Source of the DNA: Salvia splendens
Taxonomy: Eukaryota > Streptophyta > Magnoliopsida > Lamiales > Lamiaceae
Length of the DNA stretch: 64,000 nucleotides
Direction of reading: 5' to 3'
Assembly (NCBI RefSeq): GCF_004379255.2
Contig: NW_024599046.1
Coordinates: 58,138-122,137, forward strand
The notes under the pieces are model-generated. The model was not told the origin of the DNA. It worked only from the letters and a program-made list of their open reading frames with translations, and made no database searches. Below are positions 10,206 through 21,884 of this stretch, one piece after another (positions within the stretch are counted from its first letter, which is position 1; every line of letters starts with the position of its first letter). The translations under genes and the position numbers were made by a program.

Positions 10206-11418
10206 TTGGAAACGGATTGGAGGCCTCCGTGTGCGACGAGCTCTGGTGTTGCCTTGTGATGGTGTTCCCTCAATGGCTGTAGGCGTGGAACTCTTATCAG
10301 TGAAGGTAGTCGCTATGCGTGCGCTGGCTCTGGCGCTCTGCAACGCCGATCGCGTCGTTATGTCGGTGGCTATAGTTCCGCTTTTGCTGTGGCGCGGTTG
10401 GGGTCCGTCTTTCTACGGTGTTGTTCAGGTGAATTCCGTGGTTTACTTCGTGCATGTCAATGTAATTTAACTCTCCGAGTTGCTTCTGATTTGATTTATA
10501 TATGTTGATTTTCTGGCTGAGTGAACATTCTGTGGAGACTTAAATCGGGGTGTTAAATGTTAATCGCTATTGGTAGTTTCATCAGGTGGCTTTTGTTTGT
10601 TTATGGACGAGATTTCACTAAGTGGGAGGTCTTTTACTGGAAAGGAGTTTAGAAAAAGCGTTAAGTGCCAACAATTGATGAGCGAATGGTTGCGTGTGAA
10701 TCAAACTTTCAGTATTTATTGAAGTAGGTATACTCCAGGGGTTTACATTTTTTAAATAAAATTATTTTGTACTCCATTTTTTCAATTATTCTCTCAATCT
10801 GATTCATTTCATAGTTACTGACTGTGGCACTCATCTTTCCTATGGGGATATCTCATATCACCTATAGCTGGAGGGACTCTGGTGGATCGTTATGGTGGTA
10901 AGGTGGTCTATGGCTACCTTTCTTACCCCTTGCCTTGGGCTGCAGAATCATCTTTATTGGCTCTACTTGCAACACGGATGCTGCTTTGTATTGCAGAAGG
11001 TGTAGCCCTTCCTTGCATGAATAATATGATAGCAAGGTACCTAACAATGAAGCTCATAATTTTGATTTCTGTATTCACCTATTCGCGTTTAGTGTCAGTG
11101 TTGAAGTTTGGAAATCTAAAACGGAACTCTGCTATAAGCTATTTTCAGGTGGTTTCCTCAAACCCAAAGGAAGTGCTATTGGGCCTACACTTTCCCCAAT
11201 CCTCATGTCACAGGCAGGCATATATGGTCCATTTGTGATATTTGGATGATTCCGTTTTCTCTGGCTTTTTAGTTTGGCTATCGGCAACTTCAAGCTCTCC
11301 TGATCGAAGTCCTCAAATATCTAAGTTTGAACTAAGATACATACAGAGCACATCATCAATGCCATCTATATCAAAAACCCAAGCTGAAACAAGAAAACGC
11401 ATTCCATGCATACTATTC

Positions 11419-11491
11419 CAAAGAGTCTGCATGCATGCATACATGTCTTGTGTTGGTTTGAGCTGGCAGCGCTCTAACCAATGTGGGGGAT
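11419..11491 (+). repeat. Duplicate of the copia 3' internal end, ahead of the 5' LTR
   Basis: These 73 bp match 15912-15984, the last internal segment before the 3' LTR, with about one mismatch (GAGCTGGCAG against GAGCTGACAG). They include the polypurine tract GTGGGGGAT. A single normal insertion would not have this in front of its 5' LTR, so part of another copy lies here. Confidence 0.9.
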
Positions 11492-12019
11492 TGTTGGAAA
11501 AAACGTGTGATAAAGGCAAAACTTTTGGCCTTTCATGTGGCTAAGTCCTTTGGCCTTTCACCCCCAAATTCTTTTATGTAGTGTCTTAATGCATGGATCT
11601 TTCATGTCTCCATCTCTAGCCTATATAAGGCATAGAGTTGTAGAGAAGAAGGACACACAAACAAAACATTCTATCTTCTCTCTAGCTCTCAAGCATTCTA
11701 GTTTGCTTTTTAGGAGCATTGTCTAGCTCGGTTCTCGGAACTCCATCAAGTTCGCCGGTGCCTAGCGGGTTTGAGGTGCTTCTACACGCTAGGAGGAAGT
11801 CGTTTTATCTTTGGGGGCAATACGCCAATCCGTGAGCGCTAGCCGGGGCGTAATTTGTCTTGCGGAAAGAGGGCTTTCCTCGACTCGACTTATAAATTTG
11901 GTTTGCTTTATTTTCGTTGTAATTTTCATTCCTCTATTTGTTGCAAGTTTCCTTTCGTTTGTATTAGTTAGAGTACCGCATGTACACGGTTTGGGAATTT
12001 CTTCCCATTATTTCCAACA
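11492..12019 (+). repeat. 5' LTR of the copia element
   Basis: 528 bp, begins TGTTGGAAAA and ends TTTCCAACA. A CTATATAAGG box at 11621-11630 is the probable LTR promoter. Same length as the 3' LTR. Confidence 0.95.
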
Positions 12020-12082
12020 ATCGCAAGACAAATTAGTGTACTCTTCTAAGACAGGGTTATATCAATCGAAGTTGGAGAAAAC

Positions 12083-12868
12083 ATGAGTTTCAAAGCTGGA
12101 ATGAAGAAACGAGCCGTTGCAATGTTCATGGGCTACGAAGTGGTTAATTCCTTGAGATCCATTCTCTCGAGAATTGTGTTTATCGTTTGTCATTTGACAA
12201 GCAAGACCAATTTAGACTTGGTAGTAATGTTTGGGATGCTTGTGGTGTTGAATATACCAATGCACATATGGTTCAATATAATTGTTTACTTATTGATGGA
12301 GACAATATTGTGCAAATTATTTGAACGTGTTGTTATAAACAACAAAGATCACGAGGTGATCGCAATGGTCTCCGACGTGGACCATGGTAATAATCCAAAT
12401 GAATGGTTTATTGATACGGGTGCCACATGTCATGTGTGCTCCGAGATAAGCATTTTTTCTACTTACAAATCTGTTGAAGGTAGAAAAGTACTCATGGGAA
12501 ACCAAGCCTCTTCTAAGGTGGTTGGTGTGGGTAATGTGTTCCTAAAATTAGGATCTGGAAAGGTTCTTACCCTCAAGGATGTGCTGCATGTCCCAGACAT
12601 CCGAAATAATTTGGTGTCAGGCTCACTTCTAGTAAATCATGGATTTTCACTAGAATTTGAATTCGAAAAGGTTATATTGACCAAGAATGGAAAATTCATA
12701 GGTGAAGGTCACCTAGTGAATGGGCTTTTTGAGCTGAATGTTACGGTCATTCACCGTGGAAAAGGAATAAGCAATAAGGAAGATGACACATCCTCTTATT
12801 TGCTTGAAGGCTCTGACTTATGGCATAATAGATTGGGACATGTAAATCTAAATGCTATAAAAGATTAG
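12083..12868 (+). pseudogene. Copia protease and pre-integrase region (frame ends at a frameshift)
   Basis: The open frame contains the aspartic protease core [14 protein letters not shown], the following [17 protein letters not shown] region and the pre-integrase motif [10 protein letters not shown]. It ends at a stop at 12866-12868. Restoring one missing base near 12859 would join it to the large frame that follows, so this is a single small frameshift in a once continuous polyprotein. The first ~95 codons do not resemble gag and have no CCHC knuckle; their origin is unclear. Confidence 0.85.
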
Positions 12869-12921
12869 TAAATCTTAATTTACTAAAAGTAGATAAGTTT
12901 AACTCACAAGAAAGATGTGAA

Positions 12922-15402
12922 GTGTGTGTTGAAGCCAAAATGGCTAAACTGCCATTCCATTCGGTAGAGCGAAGCACAAAACCTCTTGAATTGATCCATA
13001 CAGACGTATGTGATTTGAAATTTGTGCAAACAAGAGGTGGTAAAAAGTATTTCATCACATTTATAGATGATTGCACAAGGTATTGTTACCTTTACTTATT
13101 AAGAAGTAAAGATGAGGCAATTGAAGCGTTCAAAGACTTAAAAAATGAAGCTGAAAATCAACTTAATTGTCGAATTAAGTGTGTTCGAAGTGATAGAGGT
13201 GGTGAGTATGTAGCTCCGTTTGCAGAATTATGTCATGCAAGTGGTATAATTCACCAAACAACGGCTCCATATTCTCCCCAGTCAAATGGAGTTGCTGAAC
13301 GAAAAAATCGAACACTTAAAGAGATGATGAATGCTCTGTTGATTAATTCTGGTTTATCCCAGAACATGTGGGGGGAGGCTGTGTTAACAGCGAATCATAT
13401 CCTGAATAAAATTCCACTAAAAAATAGGGATGTGACTCCTTATGAGTTGTGGAAAGGGAAGAAACCTTCATATTCATACCTCAAAGTGTGGGGGTGTTTA
13501 GCGAAGGTAGAAGTGCCACCTCCGAAACAAGTTGCAATAGGCCCTAAAACAGTCGATTGCATCTTTATTGGCCATGCACTTAATAGTAGTGCCTATCGTT
13601 TCCTAGTCCATAGATCAGCTGTGCCTGGCGTGGCTGAAGGAACAACGATTGAGTCAAGGAATGCTATATTCTTTGAGAATGTTTACCCTTGCAAGAGGCA
13701 AGAGGATCGTTCTAGTGAAAGAATGATGGATGAATCCACAAGTTCTAATGCTCCAAAAAGGACGAGGTCAAGTCCTGAGGATGTTGAACCAAGACGTGGT
13801 AAAAGAGTTAAAGTTGCTAAAACATTTGGTCCCGACTTCATAACTTTTATGTTGGATGACGAACCAAAGTCATTGGCGGAAGCTCTGTCTGGCCCAGACG
13901 CAGCGTGGTGGCAAGAAGCTATCAATAGTGAAATTGAATCCATCATTAGAAATAACACTTGGGTGTTAGTAGACTTGCCTGAAGGCTGTAAGGCTTTAGG
14001 GTGCAAGTGGATTCTGAAAAGGAAATTTAAGCCCGATGGTACTATAGATAAGTACAAAGCTCGCCTAGTTGTCCAAGGCTTTAAGCAGAAAGAAGGGCAT
14101 GACTTTTTTGATACCTATTCACCTGTTACGAGAATCACTTCCATTCGGGTGCTTCTTGCGATTACTGCTTTGCACAATCTTGAGATTCACCAAATGGATG
14201 TGAAAACTGCGTTTCTGAATGGTGATCTGGAAGAAGAAATATATATGGAACAACCCGAAGGGTTTGTTGTGCCTGGGCAAGAGCGTAAAGTATGCAAACT
14301 GGTAAAGTCATTATATGGGTTGAAGCAAGCATCATTACAATGGCATTTAAAATTTGACAACGTGATGTTGGCAAATGGATTCACTATCAATGAGTGCGAT
14401 AAGTGTGTTTACATTAAGAACACAGATAACGGTTTTGTTATTGTGTGTCTTTATGTAGATGATATGTTGATTACGGGCAGCAATAGTGCCATTATCAACG
14501 AAACCAAAAACATGTTGAAGAGAAATTTCGACATGAAAGATATGGGTTTAGCTGATGTGATTCTCGGAATCAAAATTAAAAGGAATCATGAGGGAATTGC
14601 TCTGACACAATCTCATTATATTGAGAAAGTGCTAAAGAAATTTCACTCGTTCGATTGTGAGCCAGCTAAGACTCCATTGGAACCCAACGTGCATTTGAGT
14701 AAGCACACGGGTGAGCCTGTAGCTCAAGAAGAATATGCAAGGATCATAGGGAGTTTGATGTTTATCACAAACTGCACCCGACCAGATCTTGCGTGTACGG
14801 TGAATAAGCTGAGCCGATTTACGAGCAACCCAAGCAAGGAACATTGGAAAGCTCTGCGTAGGGTTTTGAGATACTTGAAGTATACTCTTAACTTTGAGCT
14901 GCAGTACACAAGATATCCCCAAGTACTTGAAGGGTACTGTGATGCAAATTGGATCTCTGATTCAAAAGACTCATTTTCGACAAGTGGGTATGTGTTCACT
15001 GTGGGGGGTGGTGCTGTCTCTTGGAAATCAACGAAACAGACGTGTATTGCTCGTTCCACCATGGAATCTGAGTTTATCGCATTGGATAAAGCAGGGGAAG
15101 AAGCCGAGTGGCTCAGAAATTTCCTAGAATGTATTCCATGTTGGAAGAAGCCAGTGCCGACAGTAGTGATATACTGTGATAGCCAAGCAGCTATAGGGAG
15201 AGCACATAGTGGCTTATACAATGGTAAGTCTCGACATATTCGTCGGCGACATAATACCGTCAGACAATTGATCACAAGTGGTGTTATCACAGTTGACTAT
15301 GTAAGGTCAGTTGATAACTTAGCGGATCCATTAACGAAAGGTTTAAACCGTGATCAATTGCATAAATTGCTAAAAGGAATGGGACTGAAAACCACATCTT
15401 AA
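12922..15402 (+). CDS. Copia integrase, reverse transcriptase and RNase H polyprotein part
   Basis: The frame is 826 codons and open throughout. The integrase core has [21 protein letters not shown] and [16 protein letters not shown]. The reverse transcriptase begins near WWQEAI, with [29 protein letters not shown] and the catalytic [11 protein letters not shown] (YVDD codons at 14452-14463). RNase H has GYCDANW, ESEFIAL, the DSQAAI motif and ends [10 protein letters not shown]. The integrase zinc finger is only partly included because the upstream frame is shifted near 12859. The enzymes look intact in this frame, but the element lacks gag and primer site, so independent transposition is unlikely. 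Confidence 0.93.
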   Translation: MCVEAKMAKLPFHSVERSTKPLELIHTDVCDLKFVQTRGGKKYFITFIDDCTRYCYLYLLRSKDEAIEAFKDLKNEAENQLNCRIKCVRSDRGGEYVAPFAELCHASGIIHQTTAPYSPQSNGVAERKNRTLKEMMNALLINSGLSQNMWGEAVLTANHILNKIPLKNRDVTPYELWKGKKPSYSYLKVWGCLAKVEVPPPKQVAIGPKTVDCIFIGHALNSSAYRFLVHRSAVPGVAEGTTIESRNAIFFENVYPCKRQEDRSSERMMDESTSSNAPKRTRSSPEDVEPRRGKRVKVAKTFGPDFITFMLDDEPKSLAEALSGPDAAWWQEAINSEIESIIRNNTWVLVDLPEGCKALGCKWILKRKFKPDGTIDKYKARLVVQGFKQKEGHDFFDTYSPVTRITSIRVLLAITALHNLEIHQMDVKTAFLNGDLEEEIYMEQPEGFVVPGQERKVCKLVKSLYGLKQASLQWHLKFDNVMLANGFTINECDKCVYIKNTDNGFVIVCLYVDDMLITGSNSAIINETKNMLKRNFDMKDMGLADVILGIKIKRNHEGIALTQSHYIEKVLKKFHSFDCEPAKTPLEPNVHLSKHTGEPVAQEEYARIIGSLMFITNCTRPDLACTVNKLSRFTSNPSKEHWKALRRVLRYLKYTLNFELQYTRYPQVLEGYCDANWISDSKDSFSTSGYVFTVGGGAVSWKSTKQTCIARSTMESEFIALDKAGEEAEWLRNFLECIPCWKKPVPTVVIYCDSQAAIGRAHSGLYNGKSRHIRRRHNTVRQLITSGVITVDYVRSVDNLADPLTKGLNRDQLHKLLKGMGLKTTS

Positions 15403-15984
15403 AAGATGATTATAGTGGTAACCCAACCATACGATTGGAGATCCCATGTGCTTGGTTCAATGGGAAAACGAAGCTATATGAATCTAGTTGTAACACTCGG
15501 AAGATTTTTTATCTTCGCCCATTCTTTAGAAAGCATTGAGTGTTGTAACCTGCATGTGGTAAGAGGCTAAGTTTTGACTTTTAATGATTCTTAGAAACCT
15601 CGAGGAGGTGGGTATTGCAGGATACCTAGAAAAGAATCACCTATGTAAGTGAAGAAGTGTGGGCCGCTTCAACATGTGAATCACTTATGAATCCAAAGTG
15701 GTGTTCCATGGCCAGTAAAGGAAACAAACGTGAGAACTGATGAGTTTGTAAATAATATTGTGTCAATATTATTGTCTCGGTATACACCAAGGAGGAATGG
15801 TTCAAGGCATCACGTCCACCAGGCCGCCGGTATGCCCGATAGTGTTGACTATGGAAAGTTCAAAGCCCCAAGCTACTATTCCAAATGCAATATTATTTCT
15901 CGAGAATTGAGCAAAGAGTCTGCATGCATGCATACATGTCTTGTGTTGGTTTGAGCTGACAGCGCTCTAACCAATGTGGGGGAT
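15403..15984 (+). other. Copia 3' internal non-coding region and polypurine tract
   Basis: Non-coding sequence between the pol stop and the 3' LTR. It ends in a GTGGGGGAT polypurine tract directly before the LTR. The last 73 bp are duplicated ahead of the 5' LTR. Confidence 0.85.
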
Positions 15985-16512
15985 TGTTGGAAAAAACGTG
16001 TGATAAAGGCAAAACTTTTGGCCTTTCATGTGGCTAAGTCCTTTGGCCTTTCACCCCTAAATTCTTTTATGTAGTGTATTAATGCATGGATCTTTCATGT
16101 CTCTATCTCTAGCCTATATAAGACATAGAGTTGTAGAGAGGAAGGACACACAAACAAAACATTCTATCTTCTCTCTAGCTCTCAAGCATTCTAGTTTGCT
16201 TTTTAGGAGCATTGTCTAGCTCGGTTCTCGGAACTCCATCAAGTTCGCCGGTGCCTAGCGGGTTTGAGGTGCTTCTACACGCTAGGAGGAAGTCGTTTTA
16301 TCTTTGGGGGCAATACGTCATTCCGTGAGCACTAGCCGGGACGTAATTTGTCTTGCGGAAAGAGGGCTTTCCTCGACTCGACTTATAAATTTGGTTTGCT
16401 TTATTTTCGTTGTAATTTTCATTCCTCTATTTGTTGCAAGTTTCCTTTCGTTTGTATTAGTTAGAGTACCGCTTGTACACGGCTTGAGAATTTCTTCCCA
16501 TTATTTCCAACA
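15985..16512 (+). repeat. 3' LTR of the copia element
   Basis: 528 bp, TGTTGG...CCAACA, the same length as the 5' LTR and nearly identical in sequence. Transporter pseudogene sequence resumes directly after it. Confidence 0.95.
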
Positions 16513-16680
16513 TAGCTGTTGGGCTCAAAGCATTTAGTCACTGTGGATTCCTTGTTAACCTTCAGGTTCACATATTCTCTGCATTTCATTTGTTATGTCT
16601 CCAAATATTTGTCTAATCATATTTGTTGTGTCAATAGGACATTGCCCCACAATACTCTGGTGTCCTGCATCAGCATGATA

Positions 16681-17515
16681 AGTTTGCTTCTGTCTCTCTG
16701 CAAAACAATATCGTATCTTCCTGTGAGCTAGAGTCGTTAGATAAAATTTTCTAGAAGCTGAGCACATCAGTAATCCATTTATAGATTATTTCCACCAACT
16801 CTAACCACTAAATAATCAGAAAACACCAAAAACAAACATAGAATATTGAGTGAGTAGTAGCAGCGTCAATTTTAAAATCAGAAAACTCTTGGCCTGCTAT
16901 ATGCATGTGATAGAGTCAAAGGCTGTCGCAAAGATTAACAACGACAGCATAAAATCTAGCAAAGAAAAGATCAGATTACCAATGTAGAAAAGAAAAATAA
17001 ACCAGGAAAATGCCATCTGGCGTATCACCTGCTTAATAATTTTGCTGCCTAGGAGATATATAATAATGTTCACTACCTTCTGGCCTCAAAGAGAGTTGAA
17101 CGCATCACTGTTTAAGAGATGCTTTAAACAGAAATAAAAATAAATAAATCTCTTCTTCTCACTGTAATAGTGTAAAATCAGATGCACCATGAAGGCTGAT
17201 TCTTTTCACTAGCAGTGATTGTGAGTTCATATCTTATTGTTGCACATGGTTTTCTAAAGCAAAATGATAGCTTTGAGGCTTTAGCTATCTTAAATTAGAT
17301 GTTTGACAGATCATCATATTTAACATTTGGACCAAGTTTCAGTTATCATTGTCTCTTTCATTTGCTGGGTATTACTCAGTCAGACCAAGCAGGTGCTGAA
17401 TCAGTCTCATCCAACTACATCAGGAAATTACTTGGTGTCTATGATTTCATAAAGGGTTAGCAGATAATGAAGTCAACTATGCGTTTGGTTTGGACAGAGA
17501 TCACCAACCCTGCAG
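16681..17515. other. Spacer between transporter pseudogene and kinase gene
   Basis: No coding sequence is recognised. It may hold the remnant 3' end of the transporter pseudogene and the promoter and 5' leader of the kinase gene. No convincing TATA box was chosen. Confidence 0.5.
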
Positions 17516-19375
17516 ATGAAGAAAACACAAAGTCCTCTGATCATCCGCCCTGGTCATATCAGAAGACTGAACACCAACTCCGGTGATCGCTCAACACAAG
17601 AAGAGGACCGTCACAAGTCCAATAATCCAGCCTTGAGTTACATCACAAGTGCTGCAAAGAAGGTAGGTGGAGTTTTTTCTGTTATTTTCTTTGGACGCAA
17701 AAAAGCTGATCCCGCGTCCAGTCGAGATCAAGTGCAGCCAGACGCATGGCATTATCGAGCTGGACAGAGTCCTAGTAAGTTAATGAGTTTGCATCAGTCT
17801 TGATCTTAATTTGAATTGTAAGTTTGGCCTTTTCTTATCAGAGATTGAGGAGTAATATTATTCAATCGTTTTTATGTTGTTTTTTTGTATGCAGATTTCG
17901 CGGGTAATTCTGGAGCTCGTGATAGTAGGAGGTCATCAAGATCAAGGCGTTCCAGTTATGATGCATACCCAGAGGTTGATCCTGCAAAGTTGAGAGATAG
18001 CTTAGCGTTTAAAGAAATCTATAACGCAACAGGAAATTTCTCCCTAGATAACAAAATTGGTGAAGGGGGATTTGGGACTGTGTATAAAGGGAGACTTAAG
18101 GATGGACGTGTTGTTGCTGTAAAGCGTGCAAAAAGCGTAAGATGTGCTATCAAGTTGGGAGTTGAAGTGTTTTTGTTGCTCCCTCTCTTTCTCAATAGAC
18201 TTCCTTGTAAACAGGAAACTTATGATCAACGCCTGTCAGCAGAGTTCAAGAACGAGATCCTAGCTTTATCAAAGATCGAGCACCTTAGCTTGGTAAGATT
18301 TTACGGGTGTCTTGAGCATGGAGACGAGCGCCTTATTATCGTTGAATACGTCAGCAACGGGACCCTCCGAGAACACTTGGATGGTAGGTCATCGAACTCT
18401 TTCATTAGGCAGCTCAACGATGTTACAGTATATATCATCTATCTTGTTTCATTTTAAAGACAACAAAGTCTGTTGCAACGAGTATCCAATTGTGTATAAG
18501 ATGACCAAATCTGGATGCAGGAACTCGTTCAAACGAGCTTCAAATCGGAGAGCGATTGGATATTGCAATTGATATAGCTCATGGCATTACCTATCTTCAC
18601 ACATATACAGGTAAATGGAGTATCATATCATGTATGAAGAGTACGGCTTATACTCAATTTCTGTCCCTTTTTCATGCGCGTATATTCTCGTGTTACAGAT
18701 CCTCCCATCATCCATAGAGACATCAAAGCATCGAACATACTCATCACAGAAAAACTGAGAGCCAAAGTGGCTGATTTTGGGTTTGCGCGGTTAGCTGCAG
18801 AAAACCCTGTGGCCACTCACATTTCTACGCAAATCAAAGGAACTGCTGGCTACTTGGATCCTGAGTACCTAAGGACATACCAGCTTACTGAAAAGAGTGA
18901 TGTCTACTCATTCGGTGTATTGCTCGTTGAAATGATGACGGGCAGGCAACCTATAGAGTCGAAGAGAGGCCTGGACGAGAGACTTACCATAAAATGGGTG
19001 AGTATATAATAGCATGATTTCTGGGGTAGTATAAAACAACAATTAACAATTGGAAAGATCTTAGAATTGTTTCCTATGCAGGCACTTAGGAGACTAAGAA
19101 ATGGAGAGGTCGTTGTGGCTATGGATCCAAGGCTACGAAGGAGCACTCCATCCATCCACGCAGTCGAAAGGGTCCTCAAACTCGCCCGCCACTGCCTGGC
19201 ACCATCAAGACTATCAAGACCTTCAATGAGACAGTGTGCTGAAAAATTATGGGATATTCGACGAGAACTCAGAGAAAATGCGGCTGCTAGAGCTATTTCC
19301 TCTCCCTTTCACTCTGCCAAGCAGAATGTGTTTGGGAGTGAAAACAGCGAGACCTTGATGTTTGTTTCTGCATAA
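17516..19375 (+). CDS. CRCK3-like calmodulin-binding receptor-like cytoplasmic kinase (6 exons)
   Basis: Serine/threonine kinase of the plant receptor-like cytoplasmic kinase class, closest by motif to CRCK3. Exons: 17516-17774, 17895-18136, 18215-18383, 18521-18610, 18699-18997, 19082-19375. All junctions are GT-AG, the total is 1353 nt, giving 450 residues. A basic, Ser/Arg-rich N-terminus (to about 115) is followed by the kinase: glycine loop GEGGFGTV (142-149), VAVK lysine 163, HRDIKASN with Asp261, DFG at 279-281, and the activation and peptide-binding segment GTAGYLDPEY. There is no signal peptide or membrane segment, so it is likely cytosolic. Family members bind calmodulin near the kinase start; I infer this here. 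The start is the first ATG after an in-frame upstream stop; an extra 5' exon cannot be excluded. Confidence 0.92.
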
Positions 19376-19678
19376 ACAGTTTATTCGCATAAATATATAT
19401 CTACTTGCTTTCACTTTATCAGATTGTATCATTGAAAATGTGAGACTCGTATCAGATGTATATATCATTTACCATGAAAGCTCGGGTTCTTGATTTTGGA
19501 GAAGGTTTGTAATCTTGTAATGACTGCTTTCGGTTCAATTATTCGAGTTAGGTCCGATATTATCCGAAATTAATTTTTTTAATAGAGAGACTAAGACTCA
19601 CTCAGGGTCCTGTTCCAAGACTAAGTATTGGACATTCACTCGTACAAAATATTAGTATTAGCCTGATTTGATTAAAGG

Positions 19679-19942
19679 TGTTGGAAAGATCATTTTAGGT
19701 GTCCAAGTATATTGGGAAAAGAAAGGGTGGAGTTCTCAAGAATATTGGAAAGAGTCACTTTAGAGTTTCAAGGAATATAACATTAATAGTGTTATAGTTC
19801 CAATTGTTTAGTTACTAGGTATATTACTTCTCTAGTCCTATAAATATGGATGTACTATGTATCAACAAAACAATTCAAAATCAATCAAAATATAGCCTTC
19901 AAGAGTTCTTGAGTTTTATTTTCTGTATTTTACTTTTCAACA
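19679..19942 (+). repeat. 5' LTR of the non-coding LTR element
   Basis: 264 bp with TG...CA ends and a CTATAAATATG motif near 19840 that may be its TATA box. Its first ~134 bp recur at 22541-22674 with a few substitutions and one small indel. Confidence 0.9.
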
Positions 19943-21884
19943 TGGTATCATAGCAGGTTCGATCAAAGGATCGTTCACTGTCTCTATATATAAAAAAATG
20001 TACTACCTCCACCAAATATATTTTGAGAACTCGGAGTAGGAGCTGAAGAAACTGGGTAAGGTTGTTGTGCAAGGTTCTGAAACTCAAGTAACTTGGAGTT
20101 GAGCAAATTCCCCTCTCTCCCTCAACAATGGACGCCCGATGGAACGGTGTCATCCATCTGCAACCAAGAGAAAAATTCAAATCTTCAAATAAGATGCATA
20201 GACCACCAAGGAAAAGTCCGAGAATGGCAGCCAACCACAGCAGAGGAGGAGAGAAAGGAGGCATTGTGGTGAAGGAGGTGGAGCCAGTAGCAAGGCCAAA
20301 AAGGCTGCTAGAGAAGCATTGATCGGCGCAAGAAGCCGACGACAGAGGAACGGAGCAAAATTTCCATAGAGTTCAGCGATTACTCGCTGATTTGGAAGTG
20401 GCAGCGAGCCCTAGATCCGGAGATAAAATCTGAATTCACGGTTTGTCTGGCCGAGGGGGAGAGGAAGAATGCGACCGGACAACTCCTCTCCAAATATATG
20501 GTAGTCGTGAAGGCCAAAAATGATCGATGATGAAAGCTACAAAGGCGCAGCCCACACACTGATGGAGCATCGATAGTATGATGCAAAAGGATCGATGATG
20601 GAATGGCCAATAGAAGCTACCTAAAACAGACAACAATGAAGAATTATCCGACAAAGGAGGAGAGCACAATCCCAGCCGGATAATTCATCGAGATGACAAC
20701 GAGCAGCGGCTAAGTCCAGAGAAGATAGCTTGGATTAGAAATAGCCTAGATACAGAGGAAGCCAACGAGAAGGCGAGGGATCTGTATAAGCACTCTTGGA
20801 AGAAGGCTGAGAAAAGACAGCACAAAAGAACATCCGTCCGTCAATGACGGAGGAACAAAGAAGAAGAAAGGGCGACAGAAGAAGCTCCGAGAAAGCAAAC
20901 TTGGAGTCTATCTTGGAGTCATGGTGGCCAAGTTGAAGACGAAGGGCTGGCCGAAGTTTACACATATACCTATGAGTCGGCGGAGGAGCCGCCACAGACG
21001 GAGAAGAAGGCTTCAGAGGAGCAGTCATGGAAGAGATCGAGTTTCCATCCCCAAAAGAGAAGTCAAGCTGCTGCGAAAGTCCTCAGAGTTTGAGAAACTT
21101 GCCATCCATGAATTATCCGGCTGAGGAGGAGAGGAACTAAACAGCCGAACAATGCCGTCATGGATGGAGGGAAAAGGCTCTAAGGGAGCAGCCCGCTGAA
21201 GAGATCGATAGGCCAAAGATGGGTGCCTTGAAGGATTCCAAGAAGATGGCAATAGAGAATGAAACTAAACTGATCGCCATGAAAGAGCCGCCGTCAGAAA
21301 CTTTCCGGAGACAGCTTGTGTCGGTTCAAAGAAGAATCTGTAACAGGGGAAGAGCTCTGGAAACAGTAATCGAGAAGAGAACCAATGATATATGGTTGAT
21401 AGTCAACTGGTTGGAGAAGAGAAGCTTGGAGCAATGATCATAGAATTTGTGTTCACATGGAAAAGATGAGAGATTGCTGGGAAGAAGTGGCCAGACATGC
21501 CCGGTTGGAGAAGGCCGAGCAAGGAAATGGCAGCATGCTCGCCACCTCTCCTCGATTACGAAGAATATTCTGATGGAGCAGCCATTGCCAAACGATTCAT
21601 CTTCGAATAAGGAGATAATCGCGCAGGGGAAGAGGCGGAGCAGCCAATGTCTGCGCGGCGAGTGGAAGAGAGATAGCATCACCGCACAGCCGCTGTGAAG
21701 GCCATGGTGGGAATGAAAACCGGAGAAGAAGGATGAGTAATTTGGGCCTAAGTGTTATTGGGCTCAAGAAGAAGGGAAAAAAATGAAAAGAATGGGCTCA
21801 TTGTTTGAGCTGGAATGGGTTGAGAATGATCCTCCCAAATGATGCTTTGGGTTGCAAATTAAATTAAGTCCAAAGACTTGTTAA

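Larger units (their letters stand above)
11492..16512 (+). mobile_element. Ty1/copia LTR retrotransposon, gag-deleted
   Basis: Two 528-bp LTRs (TGTTGG...CCAACA) flank an internal region with protease, integrase, reverse transcriptase and RNase H in copia order. The expected TGGTATCAGAGC primer site does not follow the 5' LTR, and no gag or zinc knuckle is present, so the start of the internal region is deleted or replaced. No matching target duplication flanks the element (GGGAT or TATTC on the left against TAGCT on the right). By eye the LTRs differ at about a dozen positions, which suggests moderate age. Confidence 0.93.
9565..16680 (+). pseudogene. PHT4/ANTR-type anion (phosphate) transporter pseudogene, interrupted by a copia element
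   Basis: Pieces of a plant PHT4 family (SLC17-type, plastid) anion transporter appear in order. A Ser/Arg-rich N-terminus like a transit peptide starts at ATG 9565. ALCNADRVVMSVAIVP is at 10320-10380, with a good donor at 10429. SSFLWGYLISPIAGG and CIAEGVALPCMNNMIAR are at 10831-11036. GPTLSPILMSQAGIYGPF and LVWLSATSSSPDRSPQIS are at 11149-11400. AVGLKAFSHCGFLVNLQ and DIAPQYSGVLH lie beyond the retroelement (16514-16565, 16638-16670). Damage: an unrelated insert in exon 1, an AG-to-AC acceptor loss before 10831, small deletions, a stop and frameshift near 11250, and no exons between 11400 and 16513. The fragment order is clear; the exact PHT4 member is not. Confidence 0.85.

Noticed and set aside
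20128..21698. Several 60-120 codon frames in the non-coding LTR element
   Set aside because: They are short, overlap on both strands, and lack gag, protease or reverse transcriptase motifs; they arise from GA-rich composition.
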